DNA of 10,028 bases from Candidatus Nomurabacteria bacterium. Its GTDB lineage: Bacteria > Patescibacteriota > Minisyncoccia > Phycocordibacterales > UBA9973. Where the stretch lies: the NCBI GenBank assembly GCA_023267515.1, contig JAHFNF010000023.1, positions 1-10,028 on the forward strand, in the 5' to 3' direction. Under the pieces are notes generated by a model that saw nothing but the letters and a program-made list of their open reading frames with translations, made no database searches and was not told the origin of the DNA. Shown piece after piece: positions 5,495 to 9,548 of the stretch; within the stretch, counting starts at the first letter, position 1, and each line of letters begins with the position of its first letter. Both the position numbers and the translations under genes were made by a program.

Positions 5495-5703
5495 GTGTGT
5501 CATAGACGCTGGGGGGCTTATAGTTGGAGCGTCTCTAAAATACGCCAACACGCTCGGCGACCACGCTGTAAATGGTAATGGCTCGGGGGAATAAGTGTGG
5601 CGCTCTCTCAACTCATTTTTCCTTAATCGGACTATGGGGGAGGGGGGTGCTACAAATGGTCTCGAAAGAATTAAGTAATTAATACAATGCAATAAACCCA
5701 ACT
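5495..5703 (+). other. G-rich intergenic region before the early operon
   Basis: No credible gene is seen on either strand. AGACGCT (5504-5510) pairs with AGCGTCT (5528-5534). CGCCAACAC (5543-5551) nearly pairs with GTGTGGCG (5597-5604). G runs occur at 5511-5516, 5585-5589 and 5636-5647 (GGGGGAGGGGGG). The 10-mer ATGGTAATGG occurs here (5573-5582) and in the small RNA start (5379-5388). TACAAT (5683-5688) could be a -10 box for the nuclease gene, but its -35 is poor. This may be a regulatory, origin or packaging region; nothing distinguishes these. Confidence 0.45.
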
Positions 5704-6042
5704 ATGAGATATGGGAATTTAAGAAACTACAAAAAGCATTTGAGATTCAAAAAAGATTTTAAGAATCCGGCCGAGCAAGAGTTCAAAAAAATGTGCGAAA
5801 AGTTCACTGTCAATTTTATTCGCAAGGGCTATCCCGATTTTATAATTCTTGACCAAGTAGGAGAAATAGTTGGATTTGTTGAGGTGAAACCTAATAAAGA
5901 ATCCAAATTGAGACCAACCCAGTTGCGATTCGAGAGATTTTGTATTCGGCATAATATTCCTTTCTTTTTGTGGACACCAGAAACTGATGGAAAATTACTG
6001 GAGAATTTTTTAGGCCAGCATAGCAATGAAACCCCTAACTAA
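5704..6042 (+). CDS. VRR-NUC domain nuclease
   Basis: A 112-residue single-domain nuclease of the PD-(D/E)XK superfamily, VRR-NUC type. The core is visible in order: Glu24 in an N-terminal helix (NPAEQEFKKMCEK), GYPDFIIL with Asp45, then VGFVEVKPN giving Glu60-X-Lys62, and Gln73 in LRPTQLRFERF, followed by NIPFFLWTP. Stand-alone VRR-NUC proteins of this length are common in phage replication and recombination modules, where they are expected to cut branched or single-strand-containing DNA. It is the first gene of the early operon and overlaps the next by 17 bases. No SD is seen; a poor promoter candidate lies 16 bases upstream. Confidence 0.9.
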   Translation: MRYGNLRNYKKHLRFKKDFKNPAEQEFKKMCEKFTVNFIRKGYPDFIILDQVGEIVGFVEVKPNKESKLRPTQLRFERFCIRHNIPFFLWTPETDGKLLENFLGQHSNETPN

Positions 6043-6274
6043 CTTCTTACAAGTTCTCAAACCCAAAGCTCATAGTGAGCGCGCCGAACTCCTTGGTGAA
6101 CTATTTATTTACCTAGAATCCGAATGGCGTGGTCTCAAACCTTTAACGATAAAATACCTAGCTTTTAGAACCTCCCACTTAGAAGTAAAGGATTTAAGGT
6201 ATTTATTATCCATTTCGCGCGACTCACGGAACTTTGGTAAAACCTTTTGGGGAGCGCTCAAGCCAAGAGTATGA
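6026..6274 (+). CDS. Unknown small protein (82 aa)
   Basis: Begins MKPLTNFLQVLKPKAHSERA and is largely helical, with EWRGLKPLTIKYLAFRTSH followed by LEVKDLRYLLSISRDSRNFG and a final KTFWGALKPR. The pattern of helix, turn, helix and a basic Trp-containing end could be a small winged-helix or other DNA-binding fold, but no family is recognised. It overlaps the nuclease gene by 17 bases and the next gene by 4 (ATGA), so it belongs to the same operon. It is coded at normal density and lacks signals for export. Gene reality is good; function is unknown. Confidence 0.7.
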   Translation: MKPLTNFLQVLKPKAHSERAELLGELFIYLESEWRGLKPLTIKYLAFRTSHLEVKDLRYLLSISRDSRNFGKTFWGALKPRV

Positions 6275-6609
6275 ACTGGCTCATTCGTCTTTTAACTTAC
6301 TTTACTAAACCCTTAAATGGGAATCCTGACGAATGGCTAGAAAGGCCGTGGCCTCGTGACCCTAATTGGCGTGACTTCAACTGCGGTTCCTGTCGTGGAC
6401 TTTATCGGGTCAAAGACAAAGAGTTTGAGATCCTTGCCGTTCAGAACACCCAAAAGAATAAGCATTTTGATAAAGTCTTAGATTGGTTCAATCGTTCCGC
6501 CCAGAGAGACAAAATGACGATTAGCTTTTTAGAGATTGAAAACCCTAAATTAAGAACTAAACTAGAAAGACTCGGTTACACGGGTAACCAAACTAAAATG
6601 AGTTTATAA
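6271..6609 (+). CDS. Possible GNAT-like protein (112 aa)
   Basis: I chose ATG 6271, overlapping the previous stop as ATGA, over the TTG at 6247. The N-terminus is MNWLIRLLTYFTKPLNGNPD, followed by DPNWRDFNCGSCRGLYRV, a beta-strand (EFEILAVQNTQ), a helix with HFDKVLDWFNRSAQRDKM, a strand TISFLEIENPKL and RTKLERLGYTGNQTKMSL. The strand-bulge-helix ending, with NPKL and the ERLGY motif, resembles the last part of an N-acyltransferase fold. A full acetyl-CoA site (Q/RxxGxG/A) is not visible, so this may be a degenerate or distant member. It belongs to the early operon behind the VRR-NUC gene. The assignment is tentative. Confidence 0.62.
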   Translation: MNWLIRLLTYFTKPLNGNPDEWLERPWPRDPNWRDFNCGSCRGLYRVKDKEFEILAVQNTQKNKHFDKVLDWFNRSAQRDKMTISFLEIENPKLRTKLERLGYTGNQTKMSL

Positions 6610-6611
6610 GA

Positions 6612-6872
6612 ATGAAAAGTCTTTTAAGTAAAAATTATAAATTTATCCAATTAAGTGAAAAACCAGTTCACGCTGAACTTGGAGGTTTTAAGATATACCA
6701 CAGAAAAGAAACGGAGCGAGAATACCCAATTGTTTATACTGACCTAGTCGCTGGGAAATTAAGATATTATCTAAATAAACTTCCGAAAGAAATCAGAACT
6801 TCTATTTGGAAATTGGAAATAAGACAAGGAGACTCGTGGTTTAATACCCCCCTAATAGACAATAATTTATAA
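6612..6872 (+). CDS. Unknown small basic protein (86 aa)
   Basis: Begins MKSLLSKNYKFIQLSEKPVH. A beta-rich first half (AELGGFKIYHRKETEREYPI) leads to a helix (LVAGKLRYYLNKLPKEIRTS) and a final strand (IWKLEIRQGDSWF). Net charge is basic. Its stop-to-start gap to the gene upstream is two bases, so it is cotranscribed with the VRR-NUC operon. Codon use is more AT-rich than in the preceding gene. There are no Cys pairs, no membrane segment and no recognised motif. It could be a nucleic-acid-associated accessory, but that is only inferred from charge and position. Confidence 0.65.
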   Translation: MKSLLSKNYKFIQLSEKPVHAELGGFKIYHRKETEREYPIVYTDLVAGKLRYYLNKLPKEIRTSIWKLEIRQGDSWFNTPLIDNNL

Positions 6873-6895
6873 GTTTATATTGGAACTAAACTATT

Positions 6896-7135
6896 ATGAA
6901 CACGCTCGCTCGCTGTCCTAATGACCACCACGCTTACTGGTTAGAATTAGGCTGTGACTTTTGTAGTGGCCAGAAGATTGAATACGAACCGATTATCCCT
7001 TTTTTCCACTGTCACAACTGTGGTGACCGTCTTCCTATCCATCGGCGAATCTTCTGTGACTCCCACTGTTATGTTCACTACAAAGGTAAATACCAAGCCA
7101 GTTATCGGCTAAGAAAGCGGTTAGATAATGAATAA
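6896..7135 (+). CDS. Two-site zinc-binding protein (79 aa)
   Basis: Two likely Zn sites are visible. The first uses Cys7, His11/12, Cys20 and Cys23 (ARCPNDHH and CDFC). The second uses Cys39, Cys42, Cys54 and Cys58 (HCHNCGDRLPIHRRIFCDSHC). The C-terminus is a basic helix (YQASYRLRKRLDNE) fit for nucleic acid contact. The second half resembles the CxxC...C..HC ribbon also found at the end of the HNH protein at 9549. It follows the previous gene after 23 bases and has no SD. It is the last gene of the early operon before the DnaA box and promoter at 7139-7185. Probably a DNA- or RNA-binding accessory; the specific role is unknown. Confidence 0.75.
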   Translation: MNTLARCPNDHHAYWLELGCDFCSGQKIEYEPIIPFFHCHNCGDRLPIHRRIFCDSHCYVHYKGKYQASYRLRKRLDNE

Positions 7136-7138
7136 AAG

Positions 7139-7147
7139 TTATCCACA
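7139..7147 (+). promoter_or_regulatory. Consensus DnaA box 2
   Basis: TTATCCACA immediately after the zinc-protein stop and 9 bases before a -35 box. It has the same orientation as the box at 5332, so DnaA could act on replication or on the promoter that follows. Confidence 0.5.
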
Positions 7148-7156
7148 CCCCATTAC

Positions 7157-7185
7157 TTGACTACTAGCCACTAATAGATTAGACT
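7157..7185 (+). promoter_or_regulatory. Promoter-like element left of the inverted-repeat cassette
   Basis: TTGACT (7157-7162), a 17-base spacer and TAGACT (7180-7185). The start near 7192 would fall at the outer edge of the left inverted repeat, so the transcript would begin with the repeat. The spacer is rich in TAG, like the heptad leaders. Confidence 0.45.
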
Positions 7186-7189
7186 AGGG

Positions 7190-7261
7190 TTAGTCGGTCG
7201 TTGAGCGGGGGGAGAAAGTGCTAAAAGTCAGGACGGTTTGGTCATTGACAATTAGGGAGAG
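7190..7261 (+). repeat. Left arm of an imperfect inverted repeat of about 75 bases
   Basis: This arm matches the reverse complement of 7668-7744. The innermost 21 bases (7241-7261, ending TCATTGACAATTAGGGAGAG) agree at 19 positions. The outer part (TTAGTCGGTCGTTGAGCGGG) agrees at 16 of 20, all differences being transitions. The middle contains CTAAAAG and TCAGGA in both arms with small gaps. The arms bound a 406-base interior holding two small genes. Confidence 0.8.
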
Positions 7262-7272
7262 AAAATAACAAT
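7245..7272 (+). promoter_or_regulatory. Possible promoter in the left arm
   Basis: TTGACA (7245-7250) with AACAAT (7267-7272) after 16 bases. The start would fall at or next to ATG 7280, giving a leaderless message. The equivalent place in the right arm, read leftward, has CTGGCA and GATAAT, so both arms may be inward-facing promoters. Confidence 0.4.
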
Positions 7273-7279
7273 AAAAAAT

Positions 7280-7474
7280 ATGCCAACAAAATTGAGTTTG
7301 AAAGATCGGCGGATGTTTGCAAGAATGTTGGGAAACAATGCAGATCGTATCTTGTCCGCATTATCTAGCTCTTATTGTGAAGCAGATGACAAAGAGTTCA
7401 AAGGCGACTTCGGTATTAGCATTAAGGAAATGACAAAGGTTGTTGAAAATGTGATTAACTACTTCAACAACTAG
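7280..7474 (+). CDS. Unknown small protein (64 aa) inside the inverted-repeat cassette
   Basis: Begins MPTKLSLKDRRMFARMLGNN, followed by DRILSALSSSYCEADDKEF, an acidic loop and a final helix (IKEMTKVVENVINYFNN). It appears to be all helical and soluble, without a Zn site or signal. Its start lies 18 bases inside the left repeat arm and its stop directly abuts the interleaved-stem element at 7475. No SD is present, and the message may be leaderless. A small helical regulator, such as an antirepressor or antitoxin, would fit a self-contained cassette, but no family is recognised and the role is open. Confidence 0.65.
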   Translation: MPTKLSLKDRRMFARMLGNNADRILSALSSSYCEADDKEFKGDFGISIKEMTKVVENVINYFNN

Positions 7475-7523
7475 CACGGCCATCTTCGGAGGGACACCCC
7501 GATGGCGGTGCGTGTCTCCGAAG
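7475..7523 (+). ncRNA. Interleaved stems: pseudoknot or two-state RNA switch
   Basis: Segment A, CACGGCCATC (7475-7484), pairs with A', GATGGCGGTG (7501-7510), at 9 of 10 positions. Segment B, CTTCGGAGGGACAC (7484-7497), pairs with B', GTGTCTCCGAAG (7512-7523), with 12 pairs and a two-base bulge. The order A-B-A'-B' allows an H-type pseudoknot or two mutually exclusive hairpins. It fills the gap between the stop of the 64-residue gene and the AT-rich start region of the zinc ribbon gene, so it could gate translation or processing. No known riboswitch or ribozyme family is recognised. Confidence 0.55.
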
Positions 7524-7534
7524 CCAATAATAAA

Positions 7535-7657
7535 ATGAAACAGAATTTAGCTTCAATGAGACGGTGGTTAAGATTATGTATTAAGTGTGGCAAAGAAGTT
7601 TCTAGGAAAAAGCACCCGAACAGTCTTTTGTGTCACCAATGTTTAGTTAAAAAATAA
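7535..7657 (+). CDS. Miniature zinc ribbon protein (40 aa)
   Basis: A short protein starting MKQNLASMRRWLRLCIKCGK and ending CHQCLVKK. Cys15/Cys18 and Cys33/Cys36 are spaced as in a minimal zinc ribbon, with a strongly basic knuckle (SRKKHPNS). It lies inside the inverted-repeat cassette, 11 bases after the interleaved-stem element, and its stop falls 10 bases before the right arm. The AATAATAAA before the ATG offers an unstructured start without an SD. A nucleic-acid-binding regulator is plausible. Its small size makes independent evidence desirable, but the paired CxxC motifs support it. Confidence 0.62.
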   Translation: MKQNLASMRRWLRLCIKCGKEVSRKKHPNSLLCHQCLVKK

Positions 7658-7667
7658 ATTATCAGCT

Positions 7668-7744
7668 CTCTCCCTAATTGCCAGTGACTAGACCTATCCT
7701 GAACCTTTAGGATTGATTGCTTCTCCCGCCCAGCGACTGATTAA
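7668..7744 (-). repeat. Right arm of the inverted repeat
   Basis: Reverse-complement partner of 7190-7261; the - strand copy reads TTAATCAGTCGCTGGGCGGG at the outer end and CACTGGCAATTAGGGAGAG at the inner end. It carries small insertions relative to the left arm. AGACTAG occurs just outside both arms (7181-7187 and 7756-7762), a possible target duplication, although it is also a unit of the heptad leaders. Confidence 0.8.
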
Positions 7745-7753
7745 AAAGGTCGA

Positions 7754-7801
7754 GAAGACTAGACACTAGAGATTAGATTTTAGACACTAGATTTTAGACA
7801 A
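7754..7801 (+). repeat. Heptad-repeat leader C
   Basis: Units AGACT, AGACACT, AGAGATT, AGATTTT, AGACACT, AGATTTT and AGACAA run into ATG 7802. It is preceded by AAAAGGTCGAGAA (7744-7756), the same 13 bases that precede leader A. The layout matches leaders A and B although the units have drifted. Confidence 0.8.
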
Positions 7802-7963
7802 ATGGAAATTAACCAAGAAGATCGCAGTGTGAAGATTACGGCTCCAGCCTACACTCACTTGGCTTTGCGGAGCCTCTACGAGAAAAAGAGCATTAAAGGT
7901 TTGATTGACGAATTAGTAAAGGAAGATAAAAAAACCACCAACTATGACAAATTATCAAAATAG
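7802..7963 (+). CDS. Ribbon-helix-helix-like DNA-binding protein (53 aa)
   Basis: A strand (DRSVKITAPA) is followed by two helices (YTHLALRSLYEKK and SIKGLIDELVKE) and a basic tail (DKKTTNYDKLSK). This is the order and length of an Arc/CopG-type ribbon-helix-helix domain, in which a strand pair contacts the DNA major groove and the protein dimerises. It would act as a small transcriptional regulator or an antitoxin-like repressor; no toxin partner is obvious next door. It starts straight from the heptad leader and overlaps the next gene by 20 bases. The fold is inferred from pattern only. Confidence 0.68.
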   Translation: MEINQEDRSVKITAPAYTHLALRSLYEKKSIKGLIDELVKEDKKTTNYDKLSK

Positions 7964-8048
7964 TCTAAGTAAGATTTTAACTGTCCTATTTGTCCTTGGC
8001 GTATTTATTCTAGCCGCCCATTGGGATTATCAATTCTTAATGTCTTAA
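7944..8048 (+). CDS. Single-helix membrane peptide (34 aa)
   Basis: Begins MTNYQNSLSKILTVLFVLGV and continues FILAAHWDYQFLMS. One membrane helix spans about residues 9-27, with a short polar N-terminus. The ATG lies inside the upstream gene and the stop is directly followed by the next ATG (TAAATG). Such tiny one-helix phage proteins may control lysis, exclude superinfection or modulate membrane enzymes. No motif distinguishes these. Support comes from tight packing in a series of small overlapping ORFs and from the clear hydrophobic segment. Confidence 0.55.
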   Translation: MTNYQNSLSKILTVLFVLGVFILAAHWDYQFLMS

Positions 8049-8132
8049 ATGGAAGAATATATCACCCTAAACGACGAACAGCGTCAGGCCGAGCAAAAGG
8101 AAAAAGACGAGACAGAAAAACACTATGACTAA
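8049..8132 (+). CDS. Charged peptide (27 aa), tentative
   Basis: Begins MEEYITLNDEQRQAEQKEKD and ends ETEKHYD. It is extremely hydrophilic and probably a single helix. It fills exactly the gap between the membrane peptide (stop TAA touching its ATG) and the zinc-ribbon gene, which starts inside its last codons (ATGACTAA). It may be a real peptide, or merely a translated spacer that couples the two neighbours. No function is recognised. Confidence 0.4.
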   Translation: MEEYITLNDEQRQAEQKEKDETEKHYD

Positions 8133-8307
8133 ATTAAAAGTAAAACACTTAGGGGGAGTAAATGAAATTGCTATAAATTCCATTCCTTGTTGGAGTTGTG
8201 GTGAGAAAGATGACCCACGGGTGATGTTTGAACACCCCGCAGGAATGACTTGTCAGGGGTGCGCTGACCACTTAGGACAGACGAGAAATTACAATTACTA
8301 TGACTAA
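8125..8307 (+). CDS. Small zinc ribbon protein (60 aa)
   Basis: Begins MTKLKVKHLGGVNEIAINSI and contains Cys22/Cys25 (PCWSCGE) and Cys43/Cys46 (TCQGCAD). The knuckles are about 18 residues apart, with strands between, typical of a zinc ribbon. The tail is aromatic and polar (QTRNYNYYD). It is coupled to the genes on both sides by the same eight-base overlap, ATGACTAA. Probably a nucleic-acid or protein interaction module of the early region; no enzyme motif is visible. Confidence 0.68.
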   Translation: MTKLKVKHLGGVNEIAINSIPCWSCGEKDDPRVMFEHPAGMTCQGCADHLGQTRNYNYYD

Positions 8308-8488
8308 TATCACTAATTTAGTAATCAACCAATATCCTTCCGACGGTGGACGAGACATTGTGCTCTCTAAAGTCAAGAAGTTTTATCAAAACCCCTCGGT
8401 CTCACGGGCGCAAGAACTAGAGAACTTAGTCGAGGGGATAAGTCCTGACGTCGAGGAGAACCCTAATGGTGGAAGAAACCATGATTGA
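8300..8488 (+). CDS. Unknown small protein (62 aa)
   Basis: Begins MTNITNLVINQYPSDGGRDI, then a helix (LSKVKKFYQNP), a second helix (SRAQELENLVEGISP) and an acidic, Asn/Gly-rich end (DVEENPNGGRNHD). The first half looks like a small alpha/beta unit, the rest partly disordered. It starts in an ATGACTAA overlap and ends overlapping the next ATG. No motif or family is recognised. It is held to be real because of the continuous overlapping chain from 7802 to 8648. Confidence 0.55.
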   Translation: MTNITNLVINQYPSDGGRDIVLSKVKKFYQNPSVSRAQELENLVEGISPDVEENPNGGRNHD

Positions 8489-8648
8489 TTATCACAACAC
8501 CCCAAATCAAAACCGCCGTAAGACTTGGAATTACCGCGAGTGGGCTTTGAGAAACCTAGAATGGCTTGGAAACAATTTGTGGTCACCAAAAGACAATTAT
8601 CAGGAATTAAATAAACAAAATGGCAAAGTATCTAGTAAAATTCAGTGA
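8481..8648 (+). CDS. Unknown small protein (55 aa)
   Basis: I chose ATG 8481, overlapping the previous stop by eight bases; ATG 8466 would add five residues. The sequence begins MIDYHNTPNQNRRKTWNYRE and has a Trp-rich helix (WALRNLEWLGNNLWSPKDNY) with a basic approach, then a polar end. Four Trp in 55 residues is high and suggests a compact binding helix. It overlaps the following gene by 29 bases. The function is unknown; because the overlap is long, its last part may be constrained by the gene at 8620. Confidence 0.5.
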   Translation: MIDYHNTPNQNRRKTWNYREWALRNLEWLGNNLWSPKDNYQELNKQNGKVSSKIQ

Positions 8649-9102
8649 GGAAACCCAATCAAAAGCTGGTGTAGCTTATAAGCACGGCCTTTTAGAAGCC
8701 GAGGATAACAAGCAGATAGGCTTCCTAGCGTTCAAAAAGGGCTATCAGAGCTACGATTCTATCCAAGTTGGCGCTTTCATTGATTGTGAGCTAAAACCCA
8801 CCAAGGAGGGCGATAAATGGTTTGTGAACGACATTAAAAGTAATTTAGGAACTAGACCTAACTGGGCGAAAACTCCTAGTAACATTGCCAAAGCCCAAGA
8901 TCGCAAAGAGGAAATGATTAAGGGGGCGCAAGAACGTAAAGACGCTTCCATTGCATTTTTCAACTCTACCAATAGTGCAATTCAAGTCACTGCCCAGAAA
9001 ACTTACTCTAATGACTTTGAAAGGCAACAGGATTTAATCGTTTGGCGTAACTGGTTTCTGTCCGAGTGGAGTAATTACGAAGCTCAACCTAAAGGGGTAT
9101 AA
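8620..9102 (+). CDS. Possible OB-fold DNA-binding protein (160 aa)
   Basis: The first 75 residues are beta-rich, with spacing like a small OB barrel: IGFLAFKKGYQSYDSIQVGAFIDCELKPTK is represented by strands near 32-37, 45-58 and 66-73. Residues 80-115 are a basic, Ala/Lys/Gln-rich helix (AKAQDRKEEMIKGAQERKDA). The C-terminal helices include QQDLIVWRNWFLSEWSNYEA. A single-stranded DNA-binding or recombination-accessory role fits its place directly before a NinG-like gene, but the OB fold is inferred and no acidic SSB tail is present. There is no SD before ATG 8620. Its stop codon lies in a TATAAT box. Confidence 0.68.
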   Translation: MAKYLVKFSEETQSKAGVAYKHGLLEAEDNKQIGFLAFKKGYQSYDSIQVGAFIDCELKPTKEGDKWFVNDIKSNLGTRPNWAKTPSNIAKAQDRKEEMIKGAQERKDASIAFFNSTNSAIQVTAQKTYSNDFERQQDLIVWRNWFLSEWSNYEAQPKGV

Positions 9103-9103
9103 T
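9098..9103 (+). promoter_or_regulatory. Possible -10 box before the NinG-like gene
   Basis: TATAAT across the stop TAA of the 160-residue gene, with a weak -35 (TTACGA, 9075-9080) at 17 bases. A start near 9110 would leave about 10 bases before GTG 9120. It is the third stop-overlapping TATAAT in the window. Confidence 0.4.
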
Positions 9104-9119
9104 ATGTTACAATTAAAGG

Positions 9120-9518
9120 GTGAAACAAACTCCCCTAAGGAAGAAAGGGAAACAGAAAATCTCTCTAATTCAAAGGAAACTATGGAACGAGTGCAAGCGG
9201 ATAATCCGAGCCAGATATAGCAATCAGTGTTACACCTGTTTAGATAAGGGTTTAGTGGGCAGTAATTGGCAAACAGGTCACTTAATCGCCAAAGCATCAC
9301 TTGGAGCTTATCTCAAATATGACCTTAGATTACTTCGGCCCCAATGCGCACGGTGTAATTTATGGGAAGGAGGGCAGGGCGCGCTATTCATTACGAGGAT
9401 GAGAAAGATTGAAGGAGATGAGTATGTGGATAAGATTCTTAAAGATCGGAGTATCACAGTGAAAGCCTACGACCATTACTTAGAACTCTTAGAACGATAT
9501 ACCAAATTACACCATTGA
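9120..9518 (+). CDS. NinG-like recombination nuclease (Rap family)
   Basis: A 132-residue protein with the NinG pattern: a basic N-terminus (KQTPLRKKGKQKISLIQRKLW), Cys37/Cys40 (QCYTC), WQTGHLIAKAS with His54 in the HNH-like position, then LRPQCARCNLWEGG with Cys76/Cys79 and Asn80, and a helical end. In lambda, NinG (Rap) is a structure-specific endonuclease that cuts recombination intermediates and helps pair strands. It is a little shorter than the lambda protein. The start must be GTG 9120, since an in-frame TAA lies two codons upstream. It pairs functionally with the VRR-NUC protein and the possible OB-fold gene. The reverse-oriented DnaA box in its codons is probably chance. Confidence 0.85.
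   Translation: MKQTPLRKKGKQKISLIQRKLWNECKRIIRARYSNQCYTCLDKGLVGSNWQTGHLIAKASLGAYLKYDLRLLRPQCARCNLWEGGQGALFITRMRKIEGDEYVDKILKDRSITVKAYDHYLELLERYTKLHH
9425..9433 (-). promoter_or_regulatory. DnaA box sequence within the NinG-like gene
   Basis: TGTGGATAA, the reverse complement of the consensus box, coding for part of Tyr-Val-Asp-Lys. Because it is inside a conserved gene it may be coincidental, but it is the third exact match in the window. Confidence 0.25.
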
Positions 9519-9542
9519 CAATAAATGACTATTTGATATACT
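9515..9542 (+). promoter_or_regulatory. Near-consensus promoter for the HNH gene
   Basis: A perfect TTGACA (9515-9520) overlaps the NinG stop TGA, then a 16-base spacer and TATACT (9537-9542). The expected start is at or next to ATG 9549, so the HNH mRNA is probably leaderless and can be expressed on its own. Confidence 0.7.
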
Positions 9543-9548
9543 TGGCTA

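Noticed and set aside
5636..5647. GGGGGAGGGGGG as a G-quadruplex
   Set aside because: Only two long G runs lie close together; at best a weak two-layer form, so kept as a descriptive note rather than a feature.
5477..5701. 74-residue ORF on the - strand across the G-rich intergenic region
   Set aside because: Pro/Ser-rich translation without domain sense, runs against all neighbours, and overlaps the terminator at 5468-5494; most likely fortuitous.
9104..9220. 38-residue ORF starting at the ATG just after TATAAT, in another frame over the NinG-like gene
   Set aside because: Low-complexity Glu/Asn/Ser-rich product with no counterpart, while the GTG 9120 frame carries the full NinG motif set.
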